Of a stretch of DNA of 64,000 bases, positions 1-12,813 are shown piece after piece. Positions within the stretch are counted from its first letter, which is position 1, and the number at the start of each line of letters is the position of its first letter. Under the pieces are notes generated by a model, which saw only the letters and a list, made by a program, of their open reading frames with translations, did no database searches and was not told where the DNA came from. The DNA is from Torymus aiolomorphi (lineage: Eukaryota > Arthropoda > Insecta > Hymenoptera > Torymidae), in NCBI GenBank assembly GCA_036365515.1, contig CM070874.1, forward strand, positions 214,510,942-214,574,941, read 5' to 3'. The position numbers were made by a program, and so were the translations under genes.

Positions 1-1346
1 TGAGGCACTTGCACAGAGACCTCGGAGTGACCACTGAGGCCGGTGAGGAGGCCCTATTTATATTCTAAATTGCAGGTGGAACTCCAGGTTGGTGGTGGGA
101 GTGGAACCAATCAAAACTATTTCCCTACCTCGAGTGGGAGTGGCTTCGCTGGAGAATTCTAGTTTAATCCGGTTTTGTCCTTGAGAGTGGGAGTGGCCTC
201 GCTAGATAATTCTAGTTTATTCTGGATCGTCCTCGAGAGTGGGAGGTGGCCCTGCTGGAGAAATCTAGTTCCTTCGAGAGTGGGGGTAATTGCCGTTAGA
301 ATCCGTTGGCCTTGGTGCCTCTAAAAATAGAAGGTAAACAGGAAGAGGGAGAGGGAATTTCCGTTGGGATCTTGCCGGTTCGATCTGGTTTCCGCTGACC
401 TCTAGAGCTTCTAAGAATAGAAGGTAAACAGAAAGAGGGAGAGGGAGTTTCCGTTGGGATCTTGCCGGTTCGATCTGGTTTCTGCTGATCTCGAGAGCTT
501 CTAAAAATAGAAGGTAAACAGGAAGAGGGAGAGGGAATTTCCGTTGGGATCTTGCCGGTTCGATCTGGTTTCCGCTGACCTCTAGAGCTTCTAAGAATAG
601 AAGGTAAACAGAAAGAGGGAGAGGGAGTTTCCGTTGGGATCTTGCCGGTTCGATCTGGTTTCCACTGACCTCGAGAGCTTCTAAAAATAGAAGGTAAACA
701 GGAAGAGGGGAGGAGGAAGAGACAAACAACTCCCGGAATTATATGGGAAAAACAATTCTAGGAATTATATATTTAGAAAAGGAATGAGCGTTTCCCTGAG
801 CGAGTTTTATCCTGTTATATTTTATATTAAACTATTTACTATTATTCTTATTTATTATTAAATAACGTATTTCTACTAGAATCGCAAGCCGTTAGTTATT
901 TGCTTATTCGGGATGTTATTATTATTATTATTATTAACAAAATTAATCGTTGCGGTATCAAGTTGTTTATTGGTTAATTATTATTATTATTTATTTACGG
1001 AGCGGTTAAACATAATTTATCTGATTAAAGATAAGGGTTTTATAGTTAAAATCTTCATCGGTTTTTTATTTTATGAGAATACGTTTGATTACGTTTATCA
1101 TTCAATTAATCGTTTAATTACGTTTTGATGGTTTCATATGATTAAATCACGTTTGCTATCCAATTAATTATATTTATTATTTAATCTATCTCTTATTGAA
1201 TACCTATACCCACGTTTATTATTTAATTGATCAAATACGTATAATTACGTTTGCTATCTAATATTAATTCCTCAAGTTCCAAATGACTATTGTAGAATCG
1301 CCCCTAAATATTCCGCCACTCGTCCGTGCGAACGCAGTTCATAACA
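1..1346 (-). repeat. 3' LTR of element 1 (partial)
   Basis: Matches 9262-10428 nearly base for base, apart from a 180-bp length difference caused by an internal 90-bp array. It ends in CATAACA at 1346, where similarity to the other LTR stops. The first ~266 bp of the LTR lie outside the window. It is the 3' LTR because the coding strand is minus. Confidence 0.92.
322..720. repeat. 90-bp tandem array inside the 3' LTR (4 full units)
   Basis: The string CCGTTGGGAT recurs at 361, 451, 541 and 631, exactly 90 bp apart. Units alternate in two versions (A-B-A-B), so 361-540 is duplicated as 541-720. The other LTR has two units, at 9622 and 9712. Because 90 is a multiple of three, a 154-codon minus-strand frame stays open by chance through the array; I do not regard it as a gene. 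Confidence 0.92.
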
Positions 1347-1366
1347 GTCCCCCCCGTTTTTTAAAA
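1347..1366 (-). promoter_or_regulatory. Polypurine tract of element 1
   Basis: Read on the minus strand this is AAAAAACGGGGGGGGAC abutting the 3' LTR. That is the expected place and composition for the plus-strand DNA synthesis primer. Confidence 0.75.
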
Positions 1367-2517
1367 CACGAACCCATGGTTCGGGCTTTTCTGTATTTCG
1401 AATTTCAAATGATCGCGCGCTTAACTGAGTCCTCCCGCCGCGAACTAAATTCGGCTTATCTCCGCTAGATGGTGCCACCAATCCCTGCCCCTGCCGGCAA
1501 TTGTTGTCGACTGCTGCAACTGTCAAAGCAATGGGCAAGGGGAATCAGAATCTCCCTCAAAAGATTCGCATAAGCCAAGTTAACATCTTTCTCAAGGGGA
1601 ATTGTATATAAGAAAATAAAGGAAGAGGCGAAGAAAAGGAAGGCTTCCTTCCATAAAAGGAATTCTATTTTATCGACCATTCTGGGTTTAAGGGTGAATT
1701 TACAGTAAAACGTGGATTTAAGTCAACTAATTAAATTTAAGGGTGAAGCTTTTAATAGGAAATTTCGGATTTTAAGTGTAAATTTCAACGAATAATTTTA
1801 ATCCTTAAGGGTGAATCTACAATAAAACATGGGTTTAATTTAAATAATTTGATTTCTTAAGGGTGAAGTATTGTTTTTTAATTTAAACAAAATGAGTTTA
1901 ATTTGGTTGGTTAATGGTGAAATTAATTATACTACTCAGTTTGATGACGCCGTGATACTTGCAATTTTTACATTAAGGGTGATTTATTAATAATTTTAAT
2001 TTTTTCTTTTAGGGTGAAGGTTTAATGGGCGATTTTTAAATTTTAAATGCAAGTTTTCAATAAATAATTTTAGTGAACCTATTATGAGACGCAGATTTAA
2101 TTTAAATAATTTTATTTTTTTCAGGGTGAAGATTTATTATGGAGTGCGGTTATTTACTCATTTATTCTCGGATTTTCCCTTAAATAGTTTAATTTTTCAG
2201 GGTGAAGGGAGCCCCTGCCATCGCTCCCTTCGGGAGATGCTACCTATGGCTCGCCGGGACCCATCCTGATACAGTGTATCAGGAGTACTTCCGGTTTCCC
2301 ATCTCCAGAGCAAAAGGAACAAAACATTCAGTTCTTTAACTTTAAGGCGAGCCCTGGCCATCTCTCCTATAACCCTTATTATTTTATTATTTATTAATTT
2401 AATTACAAATAGGATACATGAAATTACAATTAGGTCGCACGTGGAATATAAAAAATATAAATATCGCAATCAGGTAACATATTAGATATCGTATAAAGAA
2501 ATAAATAATAAATAAAT
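1367..2517. other. 3' untranslated region of element 1 with AGGGTGAA motif series
   Basis: No envelope-like or other coding frame is visible between the integrase stop and the polypurine tract. The stretch holds seven exact AGGGTGAA motifs (1691, 1740, 1808, 1860, 2011, 2123, 2199) plus weaker copies near 1912 and 1976, often after a run of T or TTAA. It also holds a short perfect hairpin CCTGATAC-agt-GTATCAGG (about 2265-2283). Confidence 0.6.
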
Positions 2518-3624
2518 TTAATTAGGTCGTAAACACGCATGTTTTAATTTATCTACATGGACTATTTTGGTTTTATAATTTCCTAAATCTATTTTCGCAT
2601 TTCTATCATCTATTAATTCTATTATTTTATACCGGCCTGCATACTGTTCATCAAATTTTCCGATTCGCGGTTCCTTCAACAAATATACCTCCTCCCCTAC
2701 CTTAAAATCTTTTGCATTTAATTTTTGGTCATAGTATTTCTTCGAGCGTTTCTTTGCTTCCTATAACCGCGCTTTTGCCATTTTTTGAGTGTTATTTAAT
2801 TTAAATATTAATTCATCCAGGTACATTTCGTATGTCTTTTCTACAGTCCTTGTTTCAAACTCGGAAGGTAATCGCGCCTTTTGTCCAAAAATTAGCTCGT
2901 GGGGAGTAAAACCGTGTGCCGAATGAACAGACGTGTTATAAGAAAACATAGCCATTTTAATCCAAGTGTCCCAATCGGTTTTATCCGTATACATTTTTAA
3001 ATATTCAACCAAAGAGTGATGACTTGTTTCTAACGAGCCCATGGTCTGAGGATGAAAGGAAGTGGATCGCAATTGCTTTATTTTAAATATCTTAGCTATC
3101 TTTTGCATTAAACTGTTCTGAAAATTACTGCCTTGATCGGTTTTAATCGCTTCGGGACAGCCGAATCTAGTAATAATATCATGTACTAACGCGGTAGCGA
3201 CCATCTCGGCGGTCATATCGGGGATAGGAAGGGCGTCAGAATATTTAGTTAGATTACATTGCAAGGTCAGGATATACTTATTTCCGGATACGGTTACGGG
3301 TAGGGGGCCCACTATATCCATTTTCAACACTTCGAATGCCTTACTGGGGGTAGTCGTGATTCTCATCGGCTGCTTTGTTTTCACCCGTACTAATTTCTTT
3401 CTCTGGCATTCCGCGCAAGTCCTAACATATTCGGAAACGTCTTCTTTTATTCCCGGCCAAAGGTATTGCTCGCGGATTCGACGATAAGTTTTCGCGATGC
3501 CTTTGTGTCCTCCAATAGCCGAATCGTGGGCCTTGCCAATAATACCTAATCTATCATCGGGAGGTGGGACAATTACTTCCCCCGTGCAAATAGTTAATTT
3601 CGGGGGTCCGGTTTCCCAGCGCGC
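2518..3624 (-). pseudogene. pol: Gypsy integrase, element 1
   Basis: Integrates the cDNA copy into host DNA. Reading on the minus strand, an HHCC zinc module comes first (AHDSAIGGHKG, then TCAECQRKK, about 3410-3520). The DDE core follows with all three acidic residues visible: D in MDIVGPL, D in KTDQGSNF and E in MGSLETSHHS. The frame then passes an in-frame TAG at 2761-2763. It continues through a C-terminal region with a GPY-like AGRYKII motif to a natural-looking stop at 2518-2520. It is in the same frame as the upstream RT/RNase H block and is separated from it only by a TGA at 3625-3627. The catalytic triad survives, but the internal stop would remove the C-terminal domain. Confidence 0.88.
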
Positions 3625-6477
3625 TCATAAGGTTATTTCTATGGGTAACCAGTGATTTCTTTCTAAGCCGTCCCTAACTTTTGAAATGCTGACCGATCCT
3701 ACTTGCTCCTCAATCATCGCGGTTGGAAGTGAGTCTAAATACTGAACTATCAGGGCCGCGGTTGCTATTTCGGCCGCCTTTTCTTTAACAAACATCGAGT
3801 ACATAATTCTACCGATGGATAATTTAGTCTGCACTATCGCGCCTATACCTATTGGCTCGTCCTTCAATTTCTCTATGTCTATCATTCCTAAATCGATTAA
3901 TTGTTGGCAAACGGGGGTGCTTATTTCACAATCAACTGACACGAAGTGCGCGATATTATCTTTTCTCATTAAGAGTTGATCCCGGGAATATTCGACACAA
4001 GTTATGACGAGGATTCTTTCGGGGTGGCTCGCAAGGGACGGGGTTGTTAAGACGGGACCTTTTTCACTCGGGGTAGGTTGGGTCTTGCTCATACAGGGTT
4101 TCTCAATATTATCACTTATTATCATTGCTTCCTGGGGGAATTCTTTCTCAACTTCCTTGAAACAAGGACTCATGGGGTCTATGCTAACCTTTATTTTGCA
4201 AGTTTTAATGTTAATAATTCTAACTTCATCATCAACGTCAGACGCACTCTCTTTAGGGGTTTTGTCAGTGGTCAATTCGTCATCTGTTGTTGGTTCTCGG
4301 AGAGCAATTACCCCTTGAACCTCTGTCTGTATATTGGGAGCCCTACTTTTGCCAGACGGGATTTCTTGATAGGAATTTTCCTGTAGGTCCCCGGCCCTAT
4401 CCTTCCCGCCATGTGTGGAAGTACTACGCTCCAGAGCCTTACACTCCCCGAGCCCCCCGACACACGCAGGAACTTCGGCCTCCGTGGTCACAGCCAGAAC
4501 AAAACCGCCCGTCAGGGTTTCTTGATAGGAATTTTCCTGTAGGCCCCCGGCATCCTCTTCGACACATGCCAGAGTACTACGCCCGTCGGGATTTCTTGAT
4601 AGGAATTTTCCTGTAGGTCCCTGGCCCCCAGCATGCGCGAAGGCAACAGTCGTGCCCTTGACGACCGGATCTCCTCCTATAGCTACATCCTCTATAGAGG
4701 GCAACGGCCACGATATACGTGCAACCGGACCCTTACAGGAAGCAACTGCAGCATTGCGAGCAACCTCACAATTAGCCGCTGCAAGGGGGGATTCCCTAAT
4801 GCTACTCTCCTCACATCTAGAGGGCATCAGCCGTGACCCCGTGACCGGCTCGTATCTAAAGCTACCTCGGCCACGATATACGTGCAACCGCTGACCTCTC
4901 CTAATGGAAGAGGCAGAGCTAAATTTGTCTATGTCCGTACATCCGTCGTCTCTTTCAGTCAAATTATTGGAACTTTCAGAATCTCCGGCGCCTTCGGAAC
5001 CTTGACTTTCAGAGGTTGACTCTACTTTGCTAGCAAGAAAGTCATTTTCTATGTCTAATTCAGAAAAAGGTTCCTCCGAGCCGGGATTATCTGGATTTGG
5101 AGGTATGGATGAGGTGGTTATGGGGTTTCTGGACAGTGCGTTCGCGTCCATGTTGATTTTGCTTGGTTTGTGCACTATATCGTAAACATACTCTCTTAAC
5201 AGTATCTTCCATCTTGCTATTCTTTGGACGGCATCTTTTAGTCTATGCAACCATAATAGGGGTCGATGGTCGGTCACTAACGTGAATTTTCTACCGTACA
5301 AATAGGGCCTAAATTGCTTTACCGCGTGAATTATTGCTAAAAGCTCTTCTTCGGTGGTTGTGTAATTTAATTCGGCACTAACTAAAGCTCTAGATGTGTA
5401 CGCGTTTGGAAGGTTTTTCCCGATGGGTCCCTGACTTAACACGCCACCTAAAGCGAAATCTGACGCGTCCGTGGTCACCACGAAAGGTAAGTTAAAATCC
5501 GGGTATTGCAGTAAGGGTTGAGAGCAAAGTTTTTGTTTAAGAGTGAGAAACGCGTTCTCCTGTGCCACCCCCCATGAAAATTTAACTTCTTTTTGCAAAA
5601 GGTAATGGAGCGGTTTAGCGATCTCAGCAAAATCGGGGATAAACCGACGATAGTATCCGGCTAACCCTAAAAATTGTTTTATGTTTTTAGCGTTAATGGG
5701 GCGCGGGAAATCCGATACGGCTTGAGTTTTCCGAGGGTCGGATCTTACGCCTTGTTCCGAGATTACGTGACCGAGATAAACAACTTCCTTTCTCAAAAAA
5801 AGACACTTATCAGGCTACAAGGTGAGACCAGCTGTTTTTAATCTTCCAAAAAGCTTTTTTAATTTACGAGTATGATCTTTAAGAGATTCAGCATATACCA
5901 CTATATCATCCATATAAACGAACAGCTCGATACCCTGCAACCCGGTGAGAACCTTATCCACAAGGGATTGGAATGTAGAGGGGACGCCTTTTAGTCCCAT
6001 AGGCATTCTCTTATATTGTAAATGATTAAACGGAGTGGAGAAGGCAGTTTTAGGGGCGTCCGCGGGGTCTATAGGAACTTGGTGAAACCCTGAGGCTAAA
6101 TCGAGTGTAGAAAAATACTTGCTCCTACCTAATTGGTCAAGGATTTCCGTTATGTTAGGGAGAGGATACGCGGAGGTAACAGTTTTTTCATTTAACGCGC
6201 GAAAATCAATTACTAATCGCCGTCTCTTATTTCCTTGTGAATGCGGTTTTTTTGGGACTATCCATAAGGGAGAGTTATAAGGTCATTCTGATTCTTCTAC
6301 AATATCATTATCAATTAATTCCTTAACCTGTTTTTGTACTATATCCCTTAAATGAGGTGGATAGCGGTACTGCTTTACGTTAATGGGAATGTCATTGGTA
6401 GTCGGAATTTTGTGCATGATTTTAGAAGTTTTGCTAAGCTTATCGTTCGGCAAATGGAATTGGCAAGGGAACTCCAA
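3625..6477 (-). pseudogene. pol: Reverse transcriptase, RNase H and macro-like module, element 1
   Basis: This central part of Pol copies the RNA genome and degrades it. RT motifs run from PLWIVPKK and FSTLDLASGFHQVP (about 6100-6270) to the active-site VYMDDIVVYA (near 5900), then GLAGYYRRFIPDF. RNase H has TTDAS, TTEEELLAI, VTDHRPL and NMDANALSRN, giving acidic residues 110, 149-151, 176 and 218 of the 723-codon block that starts at 5796. A linker of about 380 residues follows, acidic and repeat-rich. Residues 605-723 then resemble a macro domain (NIAHFVSVDC early, KVRDGLERNHW late). In-frame stops sit at 6283-6285, 5815-5817 and 3625-3627. All are in one frame, so this was once a continuous polyprotein. 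Confidence 0.9.
4340..4900. repeat. Short repeats in the RNase H-integrase linker of element 1
   Basis: TTTCTTGATAGGAATTTTCC occurs three times (near 4362, 4519 and 4590) within the linker. GGCCACGATATACGTGCAAC occurs near 4707 and 4868. On the coding strand the first yields repeated LQENSYQE-type peptides. The linker appears to have grown by local duplication. Confidence 0.75.
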
Positions 6478-6480
6478 AAT

Positions 6481-7290
6481 TCATCTCTCTATACTATCTC
6501 TTTCTATTGAATCAAGATCCTCTAAATCAAGCAGCTCAAGTATTTTATTTATTCTGGTTTGAAGATTAGCCTTAACCTCAGGTTCATTTGTAGTTTTAAT
6601 GACGTGTATAGGTTTAATCGTACTGTCGTAAGATTCTAATTCGAGCGGGGGCAGAATAAGACTTATATCTTCTGATGTGGAATTTATCGCGAATAAAGAA
6701 GCCTTACCATTATCGCTCGTGACAAGGCACTCTCCGATAAATATTCCCGGACCCGCATTTATCTTGGGTAGGTAACCGGAAAAGCGATTGGGTTTATTAA
6801 TAGTGATTTTAACCAATGTTTTTGTCCTAGCGGGAAGATAAAGAACATCATGGCTAACAAAAGGAATGGTTTCTCTTGGGTTTCCCCATAGAAGAGCACC
6901 ATTTCGGAAGGACAAGGTTGCGTCCTGTTCTTTTGGAAATTCTACGCCCAAAATTCCGTCGACTCCTATAGGAAAGCTATCGGGTACTACGTTCATTCGG
7001 CAATAACCTTCATCTAGATTTATTCTTACACATCCCTGAGTCAGAACCAATCCCTCACTCATCCCTGCCAATCTGTACACGGTATTTTTGTCAATGAATA
7101 AATTAGGTTTAATCAGACTTTGTTTAATTATATTAAGTTCGGAACCTGTAACAATAAGGAACCGCGGCATGTTTTTGATTAAGTCTTTACTTTTTAGAAT
7201 TACGATAGGGGATTTTAATTTTTGGGAGGTCTCATGGGCAAGAATAACAGCGCGGGTATGGACGCTTGGTTGTCGCGACGAGGTTGGTTC
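6481..7290 (-). pseudogene. pol: Gypsy aspartic protease, element 1, active site altered
   Basis: Cleaves Gag-Pol in active elements. The flap-side sequence is typical, and the active-site region reads FLIVTGSELN instead of the family's D-T/S-G triad. The codon at about 7150-7152 is GTT (Val), one base from GAT (Asp), so the catalytic aspartate is missing. The reading frame stays open upstream of 7170 to at least 7260. It is offset from gag, implying expression by frameshifting. It ends at a TGA (6481-6483), after which the same frame continues into RT at 6477. Confidence 0.8.
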
Positions 7291-7382
7291 AACATTGCGC
7301 CCGTATGCTGAACCCGGTTCGAGTTTAAAGAACGCGCATTATTATTTGGGAAGGATCGCGACGGAGGCTCTATCGCGAGATG

Positions 7383-8564
7383 TTAGCTATTATTGGATGA
7401 AGTATCTCGAGATCGTCGCCTACATGCTTCAAGGGTGTGCCCCCACATCCTACAGTAGTTGCAATAAGGACTTGCGTTTTTAAATTTACGACAATTCCGC
7501 GCGATATGTCCCATTTCCCCGCATCGATAACAGCCACGCCTCTTTCTTTCCGGTTCTTCCTCCCTTTGAGGCTCCGCGACATGACAATATTTACGCTTCC
7601 GATCTTCCTCTGCCCTTTCCCCATGCAGTTCCCTTCGCTGCTGCACATATCTTTCGCAAGTAATGGCGGTACTAATTGCTGCTTCGAGGGTGGAAAATTA
7701 TTTCCCTATCATTCGCGTCGCTATATCTGACTCTAGGCCTAAAGTAAAACATTCGATGGCCGTGTTCGTTGTTCCTTCGATCATACCACGAGCCACGACA
7801 GGATTAAAATTTTCGTCTATCAATTCCCGAGCCTTTTGCAGAATCTGAGTGACCCTTAATCCGTATTCAGAAACCTTTTCTTGGGATTTCTGCCTTACTG
7901 GTGCTAAGTCGGTTTGAATTTGAGGCAAATTTTGAGTGGGCGCGAATACCCTTTTTAGTTCTGATAGAAGCTGATTTAAATCATTAAAACTTTTAAATTG
8001 TAAATAATCGTTAGCGTCGCCGGTAACTCGTGATTTTACCAATTTTAAAAAGAAACTCTGGTCACTTGGATTTACAAAACTCTCAGCTTCCTTGCATTCT
8101 CTTATGAAACGATTTACAGAGATATTCTTTCCATTAAACTCGGGGAGTATACGCACTATCTCATTAATCTTTTTGTAACTGGATAAAGAACTCGATTTAA
8201 CGGATCTATTATTTATGGAATTATTATCGAAATCATCACTCGTAACAGAATCATCTCTAATATTCCGTAGCCTCGGGGCAGGATTAAGCGGCGGTCTAAT
8301 CTTTGTTAAGCTCGGTTCGACGCGTGTATTTATTGTTAAATCTAGTGCTTCTGTAACGTTACGTAGACTACTATCGTTATCTATCAGCCTAGAATTCTCC
8401 GATATTGACCATGAACCCGACGCCTGTTCGTTATCTACCGACATTTTTAGACTAATTGCTCGCTCGCTCAGGTACTTAGCTTGGGTTATCCGCTGCCTTG
8501 CAGATGGCCTTGATGATCTGGACAGGGGCTGATGATTCCTGATGAGCGCTGGTGACCTGGGCAT
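7383..8564 (-). pseudogene. gag: Gag (capsid and nucleocapsid), element 1
   Basis: Forms the intracellular particle and packages RNA. A 288-codon block from 8564 to 7698 holds a Ser/Asn-rich N-terminus and a capsid-like core (for example FIRECKEAESF and YLQFKSFNDLNQLL). After an in-frame TAA at 7698-7700 the same frame continues to 7383. There lies a classical CCHC knuckle, CYRCGEMGHIARNC, and a second, CNYCRMWGHTLEAC. Two knuckles followed by a frame change into protease match Gypsy organisation. A 92-codon frame just upstream (8569-8847) ends five bases before this start and may be leader rather than coding sequence. Confidence 0.85.
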
Positions 8565-8969
8565 GACGTTATCCTTGACAATGCTTGCAGTTGGGCGGTG
8601 AAGATAAGCAATGACCCGATCGCAGGTGGCGCCGTGAACGAAGCTGATAAGGATGTGCTCTACAGGGGGATTGACGTCTCTGATTTAACCTTGGAATTCT
8701 ATTATTTGCCCCACTCTCGTATCCTGAATTCGAGGTGTTTTCTCTCGAATTTGGTGGAGTTCTGTTGTTGGCGTTCATGAAGTTCTGGATCCTTGATTGG
8801 TTGGGGATTTTCTCTCTCTTATTGCTGCTGCGGACCCAACTTCCCAATCAAAAGTGCTCCGGCATTCGCCCGCGTCCCAGGGGAAACCACAGCTCAAAAA
8901 CCCTGGACGGAACACAACACTGAACTTCTTCCTTTTCTCTTTGGATCCTTTTCCTTGCAATCCTTCGAA

Positions 8970-8990
8970 CGAATCCCACCGCTGTCACCA
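8970..8990 (-). promoter_or_regulatory. Primer binding site, element 1 (tRNA-Leu-like)
   Basis: On the minus strand the sequence starts TGGTGACAGCGGTGGGATTC, five bases inside the 5' LTR. Its complement ends ...CCCACCGCTGTCACCA, like the T-arm and acceptor of a tRNA-Leu. The tRNA identity comes from memory of tRNA-Leu 3' ends and was not checked. Confidence 0.7.
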
Positions 8991-8995
8991 AAATT

Positions 8996-10428
8996 TGTTA
9001 CGACCCGAGTCGGGGTCATCGAGCAGAAGGGCGCTTCTGCAATGGTCGTCGAGTTGACCAACAGGAACGTGGAATTCGTTGTCCGATTAAGCGCTGAAGC
9101 GCAAGGAATTGCGGGAACTTGAAATGAAAACTCGAATTTGAAGAGATAAACCTTAACTTCGAAGTTTTATTCAATTAATAAATACTTTTGAACTTTAACA
9201 AAAATATAAAGACTTTTAAGCGTGACTATATATAATTCAAAATGATCTTGAAATTATGCTCTGAGGCACTTGCACAGAGACCTCGGAGTGACCACTGAGG
9301 CCGGTGAGGAGGCCCTATTTATATTCTAAATTGCAGGTGGAACTCCAGGTTGGTGGTGGGAGTGGAACCAATCAAAACTATTTCCCTTCCTCGAGTGGGA
9401 ATGGCTTCGCTGGAGAATTCTAGTTTAATCTGGTTTTGTCCTTGAGAGTGGGAGTGGCCTCGCTAGATAATTCTAGTTTTTTCTGGATCGTCCTCGAGAG
9501 TGGGAGGTGGCCCTGCTGGAGAAATCTAGTTCCTTCGAGAGTGGGGGTAATTGCCGTTAGAATCCGTTGGCCTTGGTGCCTCTAAAAATAGAAGGTAAAC
9601 AGGAAGAGGGAGAGGGAATTTCCGTTGGGATCTTGCCGGTTCGATCTGGTTTCCGCTGACCTCGAGAGCTTCTAAAAATAGAAGGTAAACAGAAAGAGGG
9701 AGAGGGAATTTCCGTTGGGATCTTGCCGGTTCGATCTGGTTTCCGCTGACCTCGAGAGCTTCTAAAAATAGAAGGTAAACAGGAAGAGGGGAGGAGGAAG
9801 AGACAAACAACTCCCGGAATTATATGGGAAAAACAACTCTAGGAATTATATATTTAGAAAAGGAATGAGCGTTTCCCTGAGCGAGTTTTATCCTGTTATA
9901 TTTTATTATTAAACTATTAACTATTATTCTTATTTATTATTAAATAACGTATTTCTACTAGAATCGCAAGCCGTTAGTTATTTGCTTATTCGGGATGTTA
10001 TTATTATTATTATTATTAACAAAATTAATCGTTGCGGTATCAAGTTGTTTATTGGTTAATTATTATTATTATTTATTTACGGAGCGGTTAAACATAATTT
10101 ATCTGATTAAAGATAAGGGTTTTATAGTTAAAATCTTCATCGGTTTTTTATTTTATGAGAATACGTTTGATTACGTTTATCATTCAATTAATCGTTTAAT
10201 TACGTTTTGATGGTTTCATATGTTTAAATCACGTTTGCTATCCAATTAATTATATTTATTATTTAATCTATCTCTTATTGAATACCTATGTCCACGTTTA
10301 TTATTTAATTGATCAAATACGTATAATTACGTTTGCTATCTAATATTAATTCCACAAGTTCCAAATGACTATTGTAGAATCGCCCCTAAATATTCCGCCA
10401 CTCGTCCGTGCGAACGCAGTTCATAACA
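8996..10428 (-). repeat. 5' LTR of element 1 (complete, 1433 bp)
   Basis: Starts TGTTACGACCC and ends CATAACA on the plus strand, giving inverted TGTTA/TAACA edges. It matches 1-1346 from 9262 onward with few substitutions. It has two 90-bp units (from about 9580 to 9790) against four in the other LTR. It holds the minus-strand promoter of the element, which I could not pinpoint. Confidence 0.92.
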
Positions 10429-10966
10429 ATATCATAAAGATAAATACATACATATACATACTATTAATAATTTACATACTAATAATTTTAAGGTTATTTG
10501 GATGAGCCATATTCCGTCAGAAAATGTAAGTAAATCATATAACCGTAAAATTACCGTTCAATGACGGTCCTGATACCGAGACATAAGGATAAATTGCACT
10601 AATTTTAAATTAATGTAAATTACAATTACTATATTTCCAATTATTGACAATGGATAAATGTAAATTTCAAAATAAATAATTTTAAATATTTTTCATTGAT
10701 TTTTTCACATTGATCAAATTTCAAACAAATACAATATTTTGTTCCAAAATCGTAACTTACATAGAGGGTATATTACGTCTCAGTAACGTATGTTACGGTT
10801 TTAAAAGTGATGAAATGAAACATTGTATATGTCTGATGCTGATCAATGTGAAAAATAAAAATAAATATTTAAAATTATTTACTATAAAATTTACATTTTT
10901 TAGTTGTCGATAATTGGAAATGTAATAATTACAATTTAAAGTAATTTACAACCAGTGCAATTTCCG
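10429..10966. repeat. AT-rich spacer ending in a hairpin MITE-like element
   Basis: From about 10588 to 10966 the DNA folds on itself. AAATTGCACTAATTTTAAAT at 10591 is mirrored by the complement of 10940-10965, and similarity continues inward to a centre near 10780 (AAAATCGTAAC... with CGTTACGGTTTT). The near-complete foldback of about 380 bp without coding capacity fits a palindromic MITE. Nothing recognisable lies at 10429-10587. Confidence 0.6.
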
Positions 10967-11236
10967 CCACCAAGTAGCGGAGAAAGCTCCATTTCAAAAA
11001 ACAGTCCGTGTCCGTTAAGTCCGTATCGGAAGACAGAACACTCGGAACATACCCAATAGCGCCACCAAGCTGCAAAAAAAACGATACTTCTTTTATAATT
11101 TTCGAATTTTAAAAACGTTAAGTATTGAAACTTTGAAACGCATACGCAGTGTAATCTAGCAGTGTTCGTCAAATCGGTTTTTGTTTAGACAGATAAAGTA
11201 GTTAAATAAATAAATTTAATTGAATTTAAAAAAAAG

Positions 11237-12522
<1,286 letters not shown>

Positions 12523-12813
12523 AAATTTAATAATTATAATAAATCAAAAGGTTTTCAATGGAATTCAGTAGCGAACACAGTCTACTGAAAAATCAAAATT
12601 AATATTTTGTATAGATAAAGGTTATATACATGATAACAAAATGTAAAACCATATTTCAATTGTTTAATAAATACATTTGATTTATAAAATGTTTTTTATT
12701 TTCATTATTTTTATTATTATTACAATTAAAAAAATCAAGTTATTTCTTTAATTTCTTTAATATACTGACAATTAGATTTGATCAACAATAATTATTGACT
12801 GCCCCATAAGTGT

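Larger units (their letters stand above)
1..10428 (-). mobile_element. Ty3/Gypsy LTR retrotransposon, element 1 (outer LTR truncated by window)
   Basis: Two long near-identical direct repeats (1-1346 and 8996-10428) flank a minus-strand gag, protease, RT, RNase H and integrase series. The repeat edges read TGTTACG...CATAACA on the plus strand. RT-RNase H before integrase is the Ty3/Gypsy order. A primer site (8970-8990) and a purine tract (1347-1366) lie just inside the LTRs, where a minus-strand element needs them. The left LTR lacks about 266 bp because the window starts inside it, so a target duplication cannot be checked. At least five in-frame stops and a protease active-site change make this copy non-autonomous today. 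The primer site resembles the tRNA-Leu 3' end, as in mdg3-type elements, but that assignment is inference. Confidence 0.93.

Noticed and set aside
265..729. 154-codon minus-strand frame of repeated VYLLFLEALEVSGNQIEPAR peptides in the LTR
   Set aside because: It arises because the 90-bp LTR repeat is a multiple of three; it lies within an LTR and the unit number varies between the two LTRs.
1367..2517. An envelope gene downstream of integrase in element 1
   Set aside because: Frames are short and lack signal peptide, glycosylation-rich ectodomain or transmembrane segment in a consistent order.
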